Assembly (NCBI GenBank): GCA_026874595.1
Contig: CM049307.1
Location: forward strand, 77,044,643 to 77,108,642
Source: Sipunculus nudus
Taxonomy: Eukaryota > Annelida > Sipuncula > Golfingiida > Sipunculidae
DNA: 64,000 nucleotides
Direction of reading: 5' to 3'
Under the pieces are notes generated by a model. The model made no database searches and was not told where the DNA came from. It saw nothing but the letters and a program-made list of their open reading frames with translations. This document shows, piece by piece, positions 36,824 to 47,582 of the stretch. Position numbers and translations under genes: made by a program. How positions within the stretch are numbered: position 1 is the first letter of the stretch; the number at the start of each line of letters is the position of its first letter.

Positions 36824-37951
36824 ATGACTGTGAGGCCGGTGGGTGGGTTTGTTCAAAGTATATGTATAACCCTCATGGGAAATTTCCTGAGGGGGGTAGA
36901 CAAATTTTTGTGCAATGGGTTGTACAGCATGAACTTGTTGACCAGATTTCTGAACATGACTGACCATTGGTTCAATATACCGATTATGTTGATCAGTGAC
37001 ACCCTTTCGACTTCTGTTCACTTGTTGTGATGCTTGTTGTTTGTGTGTTTGTGGTGGTTTACTGGTCCACATTTGGCCCTCTTGGGCCCAAGGGGCCCAT
37101 TGGCCCCGAGCATTTTTTCCATTCAGGGTATAGGACTGGTTTCTAATATGTCCTACTGTGGAGCCGTAATAACAGACTGGTCTGTTATTCTGTGTATATC
37201 TCATGTAAGGCTGTTGTTTTCTGTGTGCTGTTTTTGTATCCAAAGGATGATGGAAATGCTTATTAATGAGATCTATGTCCCTAGGGGTGTTGTATTTCAT
37301 GTCAGCCTCAGGGTCTCTTCCGAGTTTCTGAAAAGCTAAGTCATCATGCATCAGGTTTCTGGCAGTTTGCATGGCCTCATCTATATCCTTGCATTTGAGG
37401 GCTGCCCTTGCTGCAGCAGTACTACTCAGACTGCGTGCATAGTGTTCTACAATTTCTTTATTTTTGTCAGCGGGGATGGTATTTCCATACAATTCTACCA
37501 CCAATTGTATGAAGGTGTCATTATGCTCCTCTAGCATTGTTTGTGATTTCTGTCTGAGCTTGGTCACTCTGTTTTTGAGGTGATCCATGTCGTAAGGTGG
37601 CAGAAAAGTGAACTTAATATGTTGGATAACTTCCTGCCAAGTTACATTTTGCGTAACCTTTCCCTTTTCATCTGTTGTTGATTTTCTCAACATAAAACAT
37701 TCAACAGACTTTGCGACTTTGCCAACTAAAGTGGATCGAATCACTGATTTGACATGATTGTTATCATTGTCTAAGTCAATGGCAGCCTGTTTTATTTGTT
37801 CAGCATAATGTCTGATTTGTCCTGCATTACTGCAGGCACAAAGGCCGATTCTGCCTATTGTTCTATCAAGATTGAATTGAAGGTCAAGTATTGTACTGGT
37901 GGTTTTAACCTTATTTAAGGCCCGAGTAAGGTCTTCACGTGTATTAGACAT
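36812..37951 (-). CDS. gag: Retrotransposon Gag
   Basis: This encodes 379 residues. Residues about 20-210 are helical and match the retrotransposon capsid (retrotrans_gag) pattern, with TWQEVIQHIKFTFLP at 104 and an LKNRVTKLRQKSQTMLEEHN segment at 125. A nucleocapsid-like knuckle at 260-273 keeps only two of four ligands: C260 and H268 are present, while the second and fourth Cys positions read Gly263 and Ser273. The C-terminal third is Gln/His/Pro-rich. Gag forms the virus-like particle in the cytoplasm. The start ATG 37951 follows a ~1.2-kb leader. The frame itself is intact; whether the lost ligands abolish RNA packaging is unknown. Confidence 0.88.
   Translation of the reverse strand: MSNTREDLTRALNKVKTTSTILDLQFNLDRTIGRIGLCACSNAGQIRHYAEQIKQAAIDLDNDNNHVKSVIRSTLVGKVAKSVECFMLRKSTTDEKGKVTQNVTWQEVIQHIKFTFLPPYDMDHLKNRVTKLRQKSQTMLEEHNDTFIQLVVELYGNTIPADKNKEIVEHYARSLSSTAAARAALKCKDIDEAMQTARNLMHDDLAFQKLGRDPEADMKYNTPRDIDLINKHFHHPLDTKTAHRKQQPYMRYTQNNRPVCYYGSTVGHIRNQSYTLNGKNARGQWAPWAQEGQMWTSKPPQTHKQQASQQVNRSRKGVTDQHNRYIEPMVSHVQKSGQQVHAVQPIAQKFVYPPQEISHEGYTYTLNKPTHRPHSHLNW
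36818..36824 (-). promoter_or_regulatory. Programmed -1 ribosomal frameshift site TTTAAAC
   Basis: In the gag frame the mRNA reads CAT TTA AAC TGG TAA, so the canonical slippery heptamer T TTA AAC lies one codon before the gag stop. The pol frame that contains the protease is exactly the -1 frame and is open from this point. A downstream pseudoknot or stem was not worked out. Confidence 0.8.
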
Positions 37952-39118
37952 GTTGTTGTTTACAGTGGCTTGTACCTAGTTGCAGGTAGTGAAATTCTCT
38001 AGAACTTTTAAGTGTAATACTCTCAGCTAGTCATGTGAATTAAACCATAATACTCTATAAATTTGTAAAAAGCAATGCTGTTCACAAGAAAATTTAATGG
38101 GAGATAATGATAAGTGAACTAAAATTTTGTTGGCTGTTTGTCTGTTTTAATTTATTTATTTATTTGATATTTTTAATTTATTTATCTTTCATTTATTTAT
38201 TTATATTTTTTTTATGTATTGTTTATTCATTTTTTTTTTTTTTTTTTTTTTTACCAATTATTAAAGTCAAGTTGATGGATATATATAACAAGTCAGTCAC
38301 TGACCGTTAAATATAAGGTCACAAGGGCATTTATAACATGGGCCTGTTCGCTACTAAGCACGGTTGACTAAGGTAATTTTATCTAACATGTATGCAGAGG
38401 GATTTACATCAAGAGTGGGCTTTTGAGCCAAGAGGCAGCAGGGGCTGGGTGTCCAAAGTTCAGTTCAGCATGGTGGTATGACATCTGCATCTGTTTGTTC
38501 TTGTGTGCTGATGTTAAGATTTTATATGAGCCCTCTCAGGGCTATTAAAAAAAAAATAGTAATTTAACAGGGATATTGGTTTAATAGGGATGAATATTAT
38601 TTTAATGTGCAATAGTAATGATTCTTTAAGTAAACTAGATTTTTTTTTTCTTTTAAGTATGAATTTGTAAATTTATGAATATGATATATATTTATTATAT
38701 TTATGATTATAAAAGGTATGAGCAAATAAGTGTATAATTACTGAAATCAAATCTGAAATGAACTTTCCCTTTATGCAACTAAATAAAATTCAATTTGAGA
38801 CAAAAAAAAAGGTAAATTTTATAACTTCTTTTATTTTATTAAAACCTTTATCTATTTATTAATGTTACAAAATTAATTTTCCTTATTTAATAGTTTGTAT
38901 TATAGATGATCAAATGAATGGCACAAGCACAAAGAATTGTTAAATAAATGTATTACCTATGAAATCAAGTGTGTGGTTCTTCAGATTACCAATAGACAGA
39001 ATGGCTGTCTTATTAGTGTACACAGTATATTGTGATGTTGGATATCCAGAATTAACCTGAACAAAGCAATTTCTCAACCAGGGTTCGTTTCCTCGCGCAA
39101 ATTTCACATGCGCATAAA
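37952..39118 (-). other. Retrotransposon 5' leader
   Basis: An unusually long AT-rich leader (~1.17 kb) between PBS and gag, with a T-rich low-complexity stretch at 38147-38253 and no coding frame recognised. Confidence 0.6.
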
Positions 39119-39133
39119 GGCTTATGCTTGCCA
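39119..39133 (-). promoter_or_regulatory. Primer-binding site (PBS)
   Basis: Two bases after the end of the 5' LTR the minus strand reads TGGCAAGCATAAGCC. The leading TGG complements the CCA 3' end of a tRNA; I cannot say which tRNA. Confidence 0.6.
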
Positions 39134-39135
39134 GT

Positions 39136-39530
39136 TGTAAGGGATTTCTGATTCTGAGGACAGGATTTTCGTTTTTTTTCTATCTGACTGGGTAATTCAA
39201 AGAACCACAACAAATATATAGGGTTATAAACACAACTAAAAACTTTAACAATTATCAAACTGCATATGGTCTTAAGTACAAGGGATAAAGCACATACCAA
39301 GGTTGCCAAGGCTGACTCCTGGATGTACAGAAGATGGTGCTTTGAATCAGCAAACCAACTCTTCTGTCTCAGATGGAAGTCCAAACCCGACTGGCACCCT
39401 TTCTCTCTGGCCTTCACCACGTGTGTGCTCGGCAGGGGAAAAGGTCACTGACCGCCATACAGTACCCAGGTTAATGATCACCCAGATAAGGTGATACTCA
39501 ACCCAGGGTGGAGACAGGCGGGCAGTTACA
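39136..39530 (-). repeat. 5' LTR of the retrotransposon
   Basis: 395 bp, starting TGTAACTGCCCG on the minus strand and ending TTACA. It contains a TATA-like word TATATATTT at about 39212-39220 (minus), which could be the promoter. The right host flank is ATTT, matching the left flank of the element. Confidence 0.92.
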
Positions 39531-39665
39531 ATTTGTTAACGTCTGATTTGAGGGTTTAAGTCCCCCCCCCCAGTTCCAAATCAAACAATAATATTTTCTA
39601 AAGCCCGGTGGTGCTGGGTTCATCATGAGCATCACAAGCATCATATATCATATAAAATTGATTAA

Positions 39666-39956
39666 GGCGAAAAATATAAAAGGTAAGGTTCTCAGGCACG
39701 GCCCGTGTCAATTTAAACTCCCGCAAAAAATTTTATTTTGATTTACACCCTTCAAGAAGATAAAATATAACAATTGTGATAAGTTTTCCTTTCTTATGTA
39801 GTACATTTACCTGTTCAGAGAAAAAAATAAGTTATTATCATGCATTTTTCCTAATGAAATGACATTATTATCGAAACATACCAAAAAATGGGGAAAAAAC
39901 GCCCACCCGCACATATTTCTAAAAAATATGTGCCTGAGAACCACACTTTTTAGTCC
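39666..39956. mobile_element. PIF/Harbinger-like MITE, second copy, with duplicated right end
   Basis: This is a diverged relative of 21129-21464: left GGTTCTCAGGCAC (39687-39699), right GTGCCTGAGAACC, and internal ATTATCGAAACATACCAAAAAAT also shared. TAA flanks both sides (39663-39665 and 39957-39959). Immediately right of it, 39966-39995 repeats the right terminus (CTGAGAACCGCACTTTTTGG), a partial tandem duplication of the end. Confidence 0.7.
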
Positions 39957-40101
39957 TAACAATCTCCTGAGAACCGCACTTTTTGGTTCTAACAATTGCA
40001 CGAGCGCATCCAGGTGCGTCAAGGTACTTTAAATTAACAAATCTCATCTTGTTAGTTTTAGTGTCACAGCAGTGTTTGATCAGTCAGGTCATTTATGATT
40101 A

Positions 40102-40405
40102 AAGCCGCGTGTCGACTTGTACGGATGCGGTGCGTGTGCGGTGCGGATACGTATGCGGATATTTTGTACGTGTGTGTCCATTAGATACGTTTTTCAGTGC
40201 GTTTTTAGGTCTTTCACTCTCTTAAACCTCTACAAAATGGCACGTTTCCGCATGCGTTTCCGTACCCGGGGCTTCATGGTCCGGTTTTTAAAAAACGTAT
40301 ACGTTTCCGCACCGCATAAGTGGACACACTCCTTCTTTATTCCATATGCGCGATTAAAAACGCATCCGCATCCGTATCCGTACCGCACAAGTGGACACGC
40401 AGCTT
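40102..40405. mobile_element. MITE with AAGCYGCGTGTC ends
   Basis: The left end AAGCCGCGTGTCGACTTG and the reverse complement of the right end AAGCTGCGTGTCCACTTG match at 20 of the first 23 bases. TA flanks both ends (40100-40101 and 40406-40407). The inside is rich in CGGATGCGG/CCGCATCCG words and in AAGTGGACAC repeats. A 164-codon frame across it is fortuitous. Superfamily uncertain. Confidence 0.65.
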
Positions 40406-41998
40406 TAGTGCTGCGCAAAGGTGTTAATTTCACTTCACTTGGTTATTCATTTACGACTTACACCGCGCACAAGCCACACACGCTGTCATTCGATTGTGTA
40501 CGATTCCCTCGATCTATCACTTCACGGCTCGTCCACCATTTTTCATTTCAAACGATTTTAGCAGATGAACACTTTTCAGAATGGCTTAAATTCTTAATTT
40601 TTTCCAGATAAATATTGCTTCATACTTTAATGCCATAGGAAATCATTCAGATCTGCATATGTAACATTAGGAGAGATCACAGCATAGCGGCTGATTATGA
40701 CAACACTAACAGGGACATGACAGTCAGTCTGCTGACGTCTCTTCATCTGACTGATGTTAATGTTACAGCACGACTGGAACTTAGATATCTGCAATATCAC
40801 CTTATACTAGCAAAGTCAAATATAATATTGCAAATTTTATGGCAACAAATAATTATCAATCTGAAGAACGAATAAAAAGGGGTAGTATCTTGATTCATTT
40901 ATCATTGTTTTCTTTATGAAATGACAAAACTTAACGAATCAGCGATTTTCCAAAACGAAATGATATGGATAATTTTATCTGATGCAGGATATGGCTACAT
41001 ATGTATATTGTTATATATGCAAACATTTCCCAACAAAACCGTCCCAGTACACTTACTTACTATCTCCAATTAGCCAGTTCAGAGTTCCGGACGCGCATTG
41101 TAGTCCAGGTGCCAGCGGTGGAACCTTGTTTTATGGTCTGCCCAATGTTATTTGATGGTTATACCCTATTTTGAGGGTGCTGAATTCACATCTGGATGAT
41201 GCAACTCTGACATCCTTGAGGGTTTTGAGATATTCAAGATGGCTGCCAAATATGAAATAATCATATATTTGCAATTATATCGTGTATATATGTACTGCAA
41301 AGGGTTAATTTGCAATTAATTTGGTAAGGAGATCAATTATGTGCAATACTCTGAACAGCAACAAAAAATCTTTGATTTTTTAAGGCAAAATGGCGTCCAA
41401 AATGGCCGCCGTAACATATTAAGAATGTATATGTTGAAGGAAATAAAAATGAGGTGTGCATGACTCGCACTCGAGTGGTCTTTGGTACACAAATTAAAAG
41501 TTTACGCTATTGTAAACAACAAGAGGTTGTCATTTAAAGATAAAATGACAGTCAGGCGACCACCAAGTTGAATAAAAGCATATTTTGGCAAAAAAAAAAA
41601 AGGTACAGACATTTGGTACATTTGGTGGAGGGAAATATTTATCACTCTGCGAATTGTACAGCTACACAGGTCTAGTTCTCGGCATTCCGTAACCCATCAC
41701 CAGCTTGACAAGGTAAGTCTTGCCAAATCTCTTTGCTCATTTATATTTCTGTTTCCAGATCCACTCTCTTTCTGTATGTTTTATTTCCTTTTCCGGAAAG
41801 CGCGTGACCTCTGGTCATCTTTTTCTATAGGGTTCTGCAACGTGTAAACGTTTCTGTAAACGTGCATCGGTTTCATCGGACGATGCAACGACCGGACAAT
41901 GGTGGTTTTGTTTTATTTTCTTTTTCTTACGGGGTTCAATTGTCTATCCCCTCGACCTTTTAATCTGTTAGCTGTCTCTTCCATTTCACGTGTTGATG
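40406..41998. other. Intergenic, no gene recognised
   Basis: It contains low-copy words such as AAGATGGCTGCCAAATATG (41238) and AAAATGGCGTCCAAAATGGC (41388). The TTTCCGGAAAGCGCGTGACC segment at about 41793 is the reverse complement of a repeat end near 3935. No exon found. Confidence 0.4.
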
Positions 41999-42105
41999 CA
42001 GTAGCGTGATTTATCTTCACGGCTGGGGGGATGACCCGCAGGCGTGGGGGGGGGGGGGGGGGGGTAATCAAAATTGGGACAACTTTTCGTTACAAAGACA
42101 TCGTC

Positions 42106-42162
<57 letters not shown>

Positions 42163-42172
42163 GTCGACGATA

Positions 42173-42219
<47 letters not shown>

Positions 42220-42531
42220 ACACCGTTTATTGTCTGTGTGACACAATTCAATTATATTTGTATTAGCTATAAATTTTAAAAAATAAGGTATGTTTTCGGT
42301 ATCGGTTGATTCTATGTCAGATCCAGATATTTAATATTACATAAAAAAGGGACCACAGTTTGTAACTCTAAATCTAAATATTTTTCCTTTTTCATTACCT
42401 AAACATTACTCCCTGAATAGCAGGGGACGATTACATTGACCATCCTTATTGGCTCAAAAGTGTGTGGGTATGTGTGAGTGTGGGGGGGGAGATAAATCCT
42501 TACACCCCCCCTCCCCGTATTGACGCCCCTG
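41999..42531. mobile_element. Degraded hAT-like MITE with palindromic (TA)n core
   Basis: The left end CAGTAGCGTGAT and the right end TTGACGCCCCTG correspond to the element at 7109-7529, and the interior shares GGGGATGA and GATTACATTGACCATCC. The 8-bp flanks are only half matching. The core has (TA)n tracts around ATGTCGACGATATA (about 42160-42174) that pair with ATCGTCGACATAT at 42099-42111, giving a potential hairpin. A long G run lies at 42047-42064. Confidence 0.5.
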
Positions 42532-43727
42532 TTAAGACGCACCATCATGGTCACATTTACACACAAAATCATTCAACTTTTCCTGTAAATGATGACAAGC
42601 TGACGGCACCTGCATGGTCTCTGTTACTGCTCGCTAAAAGGAACGGTTAATCCCTTTATTGGTAAAAAAACGATGCCAAATGGTCACATTATACTCAAGT
42701 TACCATATACTTATAGTCTCCACCCGTAGTTTTAAATCATATTTTTATTTATATTATTATTTAATATTAATTATAAGCTAGGATTTTTCAATTTTCGTAT
42801 ATTATTTACAACATATCGCCAAATTTGTTTATGTCACCCATTTTCCGTAATTTAGAAACTCTCCCCATATACAGATCAAAGATTTAACTGCTTCGATCAC
42901 CAACAGAGGGCGCTTGAGGCCATGCTTACCAAAACATATCGTATTGAAACGTAGCGGAAAACGACTTCTAAATCATCTGTTAACAACCACCTTTCAGTTC
43001 CCGGCAACTCATCTTTCATTGCGCTGTTTGCTACGCATCGGTCTCCTGCCTGTGAAGTCGCGGAATAGAATACACGACAGACTTTTTTGTCAATTATATA
43101 CGCACGGTAACTCACCATCATGTTCAGGTATACGCTCGCTAGTGTATCCTCCACACGTTGTGTTAAATGGCCGTAAGCTAAGTGTATATTGACTGTCACG
43201 ACTGCTTTTCTGGTCTAGTGTGCGGATGTTTATATAGTCAGCCATTATGCACAGGTAGCAGCGATACACCAACTACAGGTGATGCGAATAAACCTTGAAT
43301 ATTGGCTTTCTAAATTCCAGTCATTATTCTAGATTTTTATTCTGCCTGTGTTACCTTAAAGGTAAGTGTATCCACTAATTATCCACGTGAGAAATGAATA
43401 AGAGTTACCTGTGCCCTTCCATAAGTAATGCAAGGCATATATATATATCATGTTATGACATTGCAGGGTCCCCGCTAAGCAGATGCCCCTTTATCATTAA
43501 TAAAAAATTAAGAATAACAATATTAATTTATGTCAGTCATATCCATTTACAGACAAACTTAAGTCTCTCGATTGTCTCTTGCTAAACGGCTATGTTGTTT
43601 GTATGTAATCACTTCTGCCAAATCACATTTGCAGTTATATAACATTTCATGAAATGAAATGATCTTTCTTTATACATTCAATTAACAATCAAGCCGGTTG
43701 AGTGTATTTTTTATAATGTAAGGAAAC
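42532..43727. other. Upstream region of the first transporter copy
   Basis: No exon recognised. The 92-100-codon frames on both strands at 42897-43199 have no domain. Confidence 0.4.
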
Positions 43728-46700
43728 ATGTCGGAAAATGAAGCTTTTGAGGGGATTTCGTTGAGCGCTGAGGAAACTGAGCTAGGATACTCATCTTGTG
43801 AACCCGTGTCAGTGTGTGACACAAAAGTGATTACCTCCGCTAATCTCACACAAGAATCAACCGAAAAAGAAGAACCTGGGAGTGTAGCAAACGTAAAAAA
43901 TAATGCGACTGCAGAAGGTGCCAATGCAAGAAATAACATGTACAGTTCAAATTACGAATCCCAAGAGGACGCAAAGAAATTGGCTCACAGGAACAATAAA
44001 CCATCAGACGACAGCATAGAAACATCGTTTAGCCACCTTGTTCTTGCCGTATGTTTTGCAACCTTTGCTGTATAGTACGAGTACTTTTTCTGTATGGAAT
44101 TATGTATCAAGACCTTAAGTCAAGTTTCGACACTGACACTTCCAGTCTGGCCCTGCCGTCTTCCGTACAAATTGGTGTGGCTTATTTCGGAGGCAAGTCA
44201 CTTTTAACATTTACACAGTGTCACACTGAATAACCATTGTTTTCACCAGGTTTTTATCCGGAATCGCAAGTAAACTATAATACGAAGTATGGAATCATGA
44301 AACGCGGCATTTCCCTGGATTTTCTTGTTTTTCTTACTTAATACCTTGTTAGTACATGTAATGGAGACGTAAGCATCATTCAGCTTATTGTATATTCATT
44401 GTTGCAGTCCTGATCACAAGTCCGCTCTTGAAGGTCTTGTCACTTCGAGCTGCTGGAATTACTTGGGGACTTCTGGCCGCTGTAGGTATTTTGATATTAT
44501 CATTTGCCGAAAGCCTCCCCCTCTTCACTGTTACATATGGCTTGGTATCAGGTATGAATAAATATTTTGTATAAAATTAAAAATGTTAATATTCTTTACA
44601 GGCAGGTAATTATTAAAGCCAGATTAGAGATAGATGCTCTCACTTACATTCAATATGCTTACAAACATTAATATCACAATATGCAATCTTTATATATAAC
44701 AAGCCGCTCAGTTCTCTTGTGCAACAGTTCTGATCACAACCAAACCCTCTTCGCAGATAGATTCGCCCCTTGCAAATGTCCATGGGGTATACATGACGTA
44801 ATTCTCGGCCAGTGATTCATAACTCGAAAACATTATGAAAGCTTAACCGGGACCGCCATTGTTTTTTTCCGAATGGGTTAAAACCAGAATGTGGCAAGCA
44901 GGATGCCGTTAAGGTATACAACTAGAATAAATATCACGGACAGTTAACTTTAACCATCATCTTCATTCGCATTTCAGGTTTTGGATATACATTCCTGGTA
45001 ATCTTGGCCGATATAGGCGTTCCATTGTACTTTGACCGACATCTGGCGGTGGCGACTGGAATATCAAATGCAGGGGCAAGTTTAGGCGTGTTCGCGATGG
45101 GTTGATCCAAGCCGGTGTTGTTCTTCAGTGTGTGTGGTTGTGGATGCTGGTACGACCTGATTTAGATAAAGAATCAAAGAATCATGGACGCAACAAACGT
45201 GCAGACAAGAACACTCAACATTCCTGTGATCAAGACATAAATCAATCAAATATCCAGGAACAGAACACAGAAACGGAGAATAAACTGTTGGCAGCATTAA
45301 AATCCGCCGTAGACTTTAGTCTGTTGAAGGAGCTGTCGTTTGTCCTTTATATGATAGCTCTCTTTATGTCTCAACTTTCATATCCGCTGGTGTACGTGTT
45401 TGCACCAGATAAAATTACAGAGATATGATTTTCTAAATATGAGACCGGATGGTTTGTTTTTTGTCTTGGGATTGGCAGTCTACTCGGAAGAATATTTATT
45501 GGTTTGGTTGGTAATGCACCCTTCCTGCAAAGACGACACGTACGACTTCACAGCTTTTGTCTCGCTCTGGCTGGGGTCAGCTATATTTTGTTACCATCAT
45601 GTGGAAGTCTTCGGTCCATGTACACTATTATGGTGGTGTGCGGGTTCGCAGGTGGTACGTATTTTTACATTTCCATGTGACATCAAATATCAGCTGTTAA
45701 TACCTATCACATTTTGATGAATCTACTTTTTCTTCTAATCTGACAAAAAAATCTCAATGGCATGTCCAGATATCATGCAATGGTGCTTGATTCCTAATAA
45801 GTAGTCTTGTTTAATGGTGTTATGATAAAAATGTGGGTACGAATAGTTCGCAACCGGGCCGAACACAAGGCAAGGATATAAAACGGCAGGCTTGGGAAGA
45901 TTTTCCACTGGTGAGCGATAATGCAAGAGCTTACCGTCTTGATGTACATACGCACTTTTTTTCCATTTTTCGGCGTTACAACAAACTAATGTTCATTCAC
46001 TATGTGTTTATCTGCAAATTGACATTTATAATCACATCCATCTTAAATTAGGTCGGTTATTGAAATTAATGTCTTCTTTTCCAGGTGGGCATATCGTAAT
46101 GGTTCAAGTCGTTATTGTCGGTTTATTCGGAAAAGGGAGACTCGCTCGTTCCTACTGTATTTGTTCTTTTGTATTTGGTGTGGGGTCCCTGATGACTGCC
46201 CCACTTTCAGGTTAACATGATTAAACAAAAGCCTGGGTCACATACATCGCACAACAAAAATACGACAGGTCTACGACAGAAAATTGGGGGAGTTCCAAGA
46301 TGGTCGTGGGTGTTTCGTACGAAACTGAGGAGTTTTGCGAGGGAAAAAACTGTCGCAGACCATTGTCGTAGAATGTTGAACTGTTGTACGTTGCTTTACG
46401 ACTGTGTTAAGAAAAACCTCCGACTTTCGTTCGACTGTTTGGTTATCTGAGGCAGTACGAATCGTATGACTTTCCTACGACAGCCCTACGATTGACGCAC
46501 GTTTTACCTATGACGGTCCGACGAATGTTCTACCGTTTTAAGTCATTCATCCGACCGCCGTGGGTTTGTCTAAATCCACATACATCGCACAACACATATA
46601 CGACAGCTCTACGCCAGAAAATTTGTGAAATGTTTATTTTGTATTAGGACTATCGTAGGGACTTCGTACGAGTGTCGTAGGAATAGGGTATGGTTAGACT

Positions 46701-47582
46701 TAGGCAGCTTTGACCAATTTTCCCACGCGAGTCGTACAACATATATTTTTTTTTATGTGAACGCTCTCAAACCTACGACGGTTCCCTTAGTCGTAGCCCT
46801 GCTGAAATCGTACGACAGACAAAAAAGTAGGTTGTTTGTGACTAAAGTCTATGTCGCATACAACGCACAACACATATACGACAAGTCTACGGCAGAAAAT
46901 TAGGGAAATTCCTAGGACAGTCGTTGGTGTGCGCACGAAATTCATGTGTTCTGCGACGGAAAAAGCTGTCGTAGACCCATTTTGTAGAATTATTAACATG
47001 TTCAATTTTTTTCAGCGTCGAAGGTTATTCTTTACATCAGCCCATCTAGTAGGTCTTTTGTAGGATGCTTGACGACTGTGTTACGTTAAATCTATGACTC
47101 TCGTACGGATGTTTGGTTATCTGAGGCCCTACGACAGCCAAATGATTGCCGCACGATCCACCCAAGACGGTCCTACGAATGTTCTACCGTTGAAGGTCAT
47201 TACTGCGACCGCCTTGTGTTTGTCTTAGTACTATGAATCTATAACGACAATCGGGGAGACCTCATACAACTGTCGTAGGAAGTGCGTTCGATTAGACTTA
47301 GACAGCCCTGACCAATATTCGCACGGAATTTAAAAAAAAAATTAAGAATTGTTTGAGTGATTTTTATTATCATGTCGAAAAATAGATTTATATAAACTAT
47401 AAACATATTTTTTGTATGTTCCAGGGTTTATCTGGGATAATCTGAATTCCTACGATCCTGCCTTTTACCTTGCTGGAGGACAATTTTTCTTAGCAGTAAT
47501 AATAACATTTTTCGTTCGAACTTCTGATGAGTCATCAAAGGACTACAATGGAACACGAGTTTCAGAGGGTGTATCTCATTAA
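43728..47582 (+). pseudogene. Monocarboxylate-transporter-like (MFS/SLC16) gene, copy 1, disrupted
   Basis: Five exons: 43728-44192, 44408-44551, 44978-45651, 46085-46210 and 47425-47582 (stop TAA). All introns are phase 1; the first uses a GC donor (G|GCAAGT). The protein has a ~95-residue hydrophilic N-terminus, then transmembrane segments of the 12-helix MFS fold (SLRAAGITWGLLAAVGILIL, VATGISNAGASLGVFAM, GSLLGRIFIGLVGN). Three lesions: a frame change with TAG in TM1 near 44076; loss of about 67 bp (relative to copy 2) after FAMG near 45100 with a frame change; and an in-frame TGA at 45426-45428. SLC16 proteins carry monocarboxylates or related small acids across the plasma membrane; the substrate here is unknown. 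A polyA signal lies at 47896. Rated pseudogene, though assembly errors could explain part. Confidence 0.8.
46230..47300. repeat. Intronic tandem array rich in TACGAC/GTCGTA
   Basis: Inside intron 4 of copy 1, a unit opening CACATACATCGCACAAC...ATACGACAG.TCTACG.CAGAAAAT starts at about 46238, 46579 and 46855. TACGAC or its complement GTCGTA occurs about 15 times in ~1.07 kb by my count, spread over both strands, with further CGTACGA words. No open frame of note. This is probably a tandem-core transposon, family not recognised. Confidence 0.7.

Larger units (their letters stand above)
31940..39530 (-). mobile_element. Full-length Ty3/gypsy-type LTR retrotransposon (defective)
   Basis: Two direct repeats of ~390 bp (31940-32327 and 39136-39530), each TGTAA...TTACA, flank 6.8 kb of internal sequence. 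The host flanks carry a 4-bp duplication ATTT (31936-31939 and 39531-39534). On the minus strand the order is LTR, PBS, long leader, gag, PR-RT, RNase H-IN, C-terminal extension, PPT, LTR. The order PR-RT-RH-IN identifies the Ty3/gypsy type. By eye the LTRs differ by about four substitutions, a T-run length change and an 8-bp indel, so insertion is recent. It cannot be autonomous as read: the integrase core is deleted in part and pol has a one-base frameshift. No env-like gene is seen in the 1 kb after pol. Confidence 0.92.

Noticed and set aside
40117-40611. 164-codon open frame
   Set aside because: It begins inside a TIR-bounded MITE and runs past its end; no domain or splice support.
42006-42279. 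Tyr/Ile-rich open frames
   Set aside because: Translation of (TA)n; the same applies to 7063-7339, 20065-20280, 27584-27985, 28568-28927 and 33077-33305.
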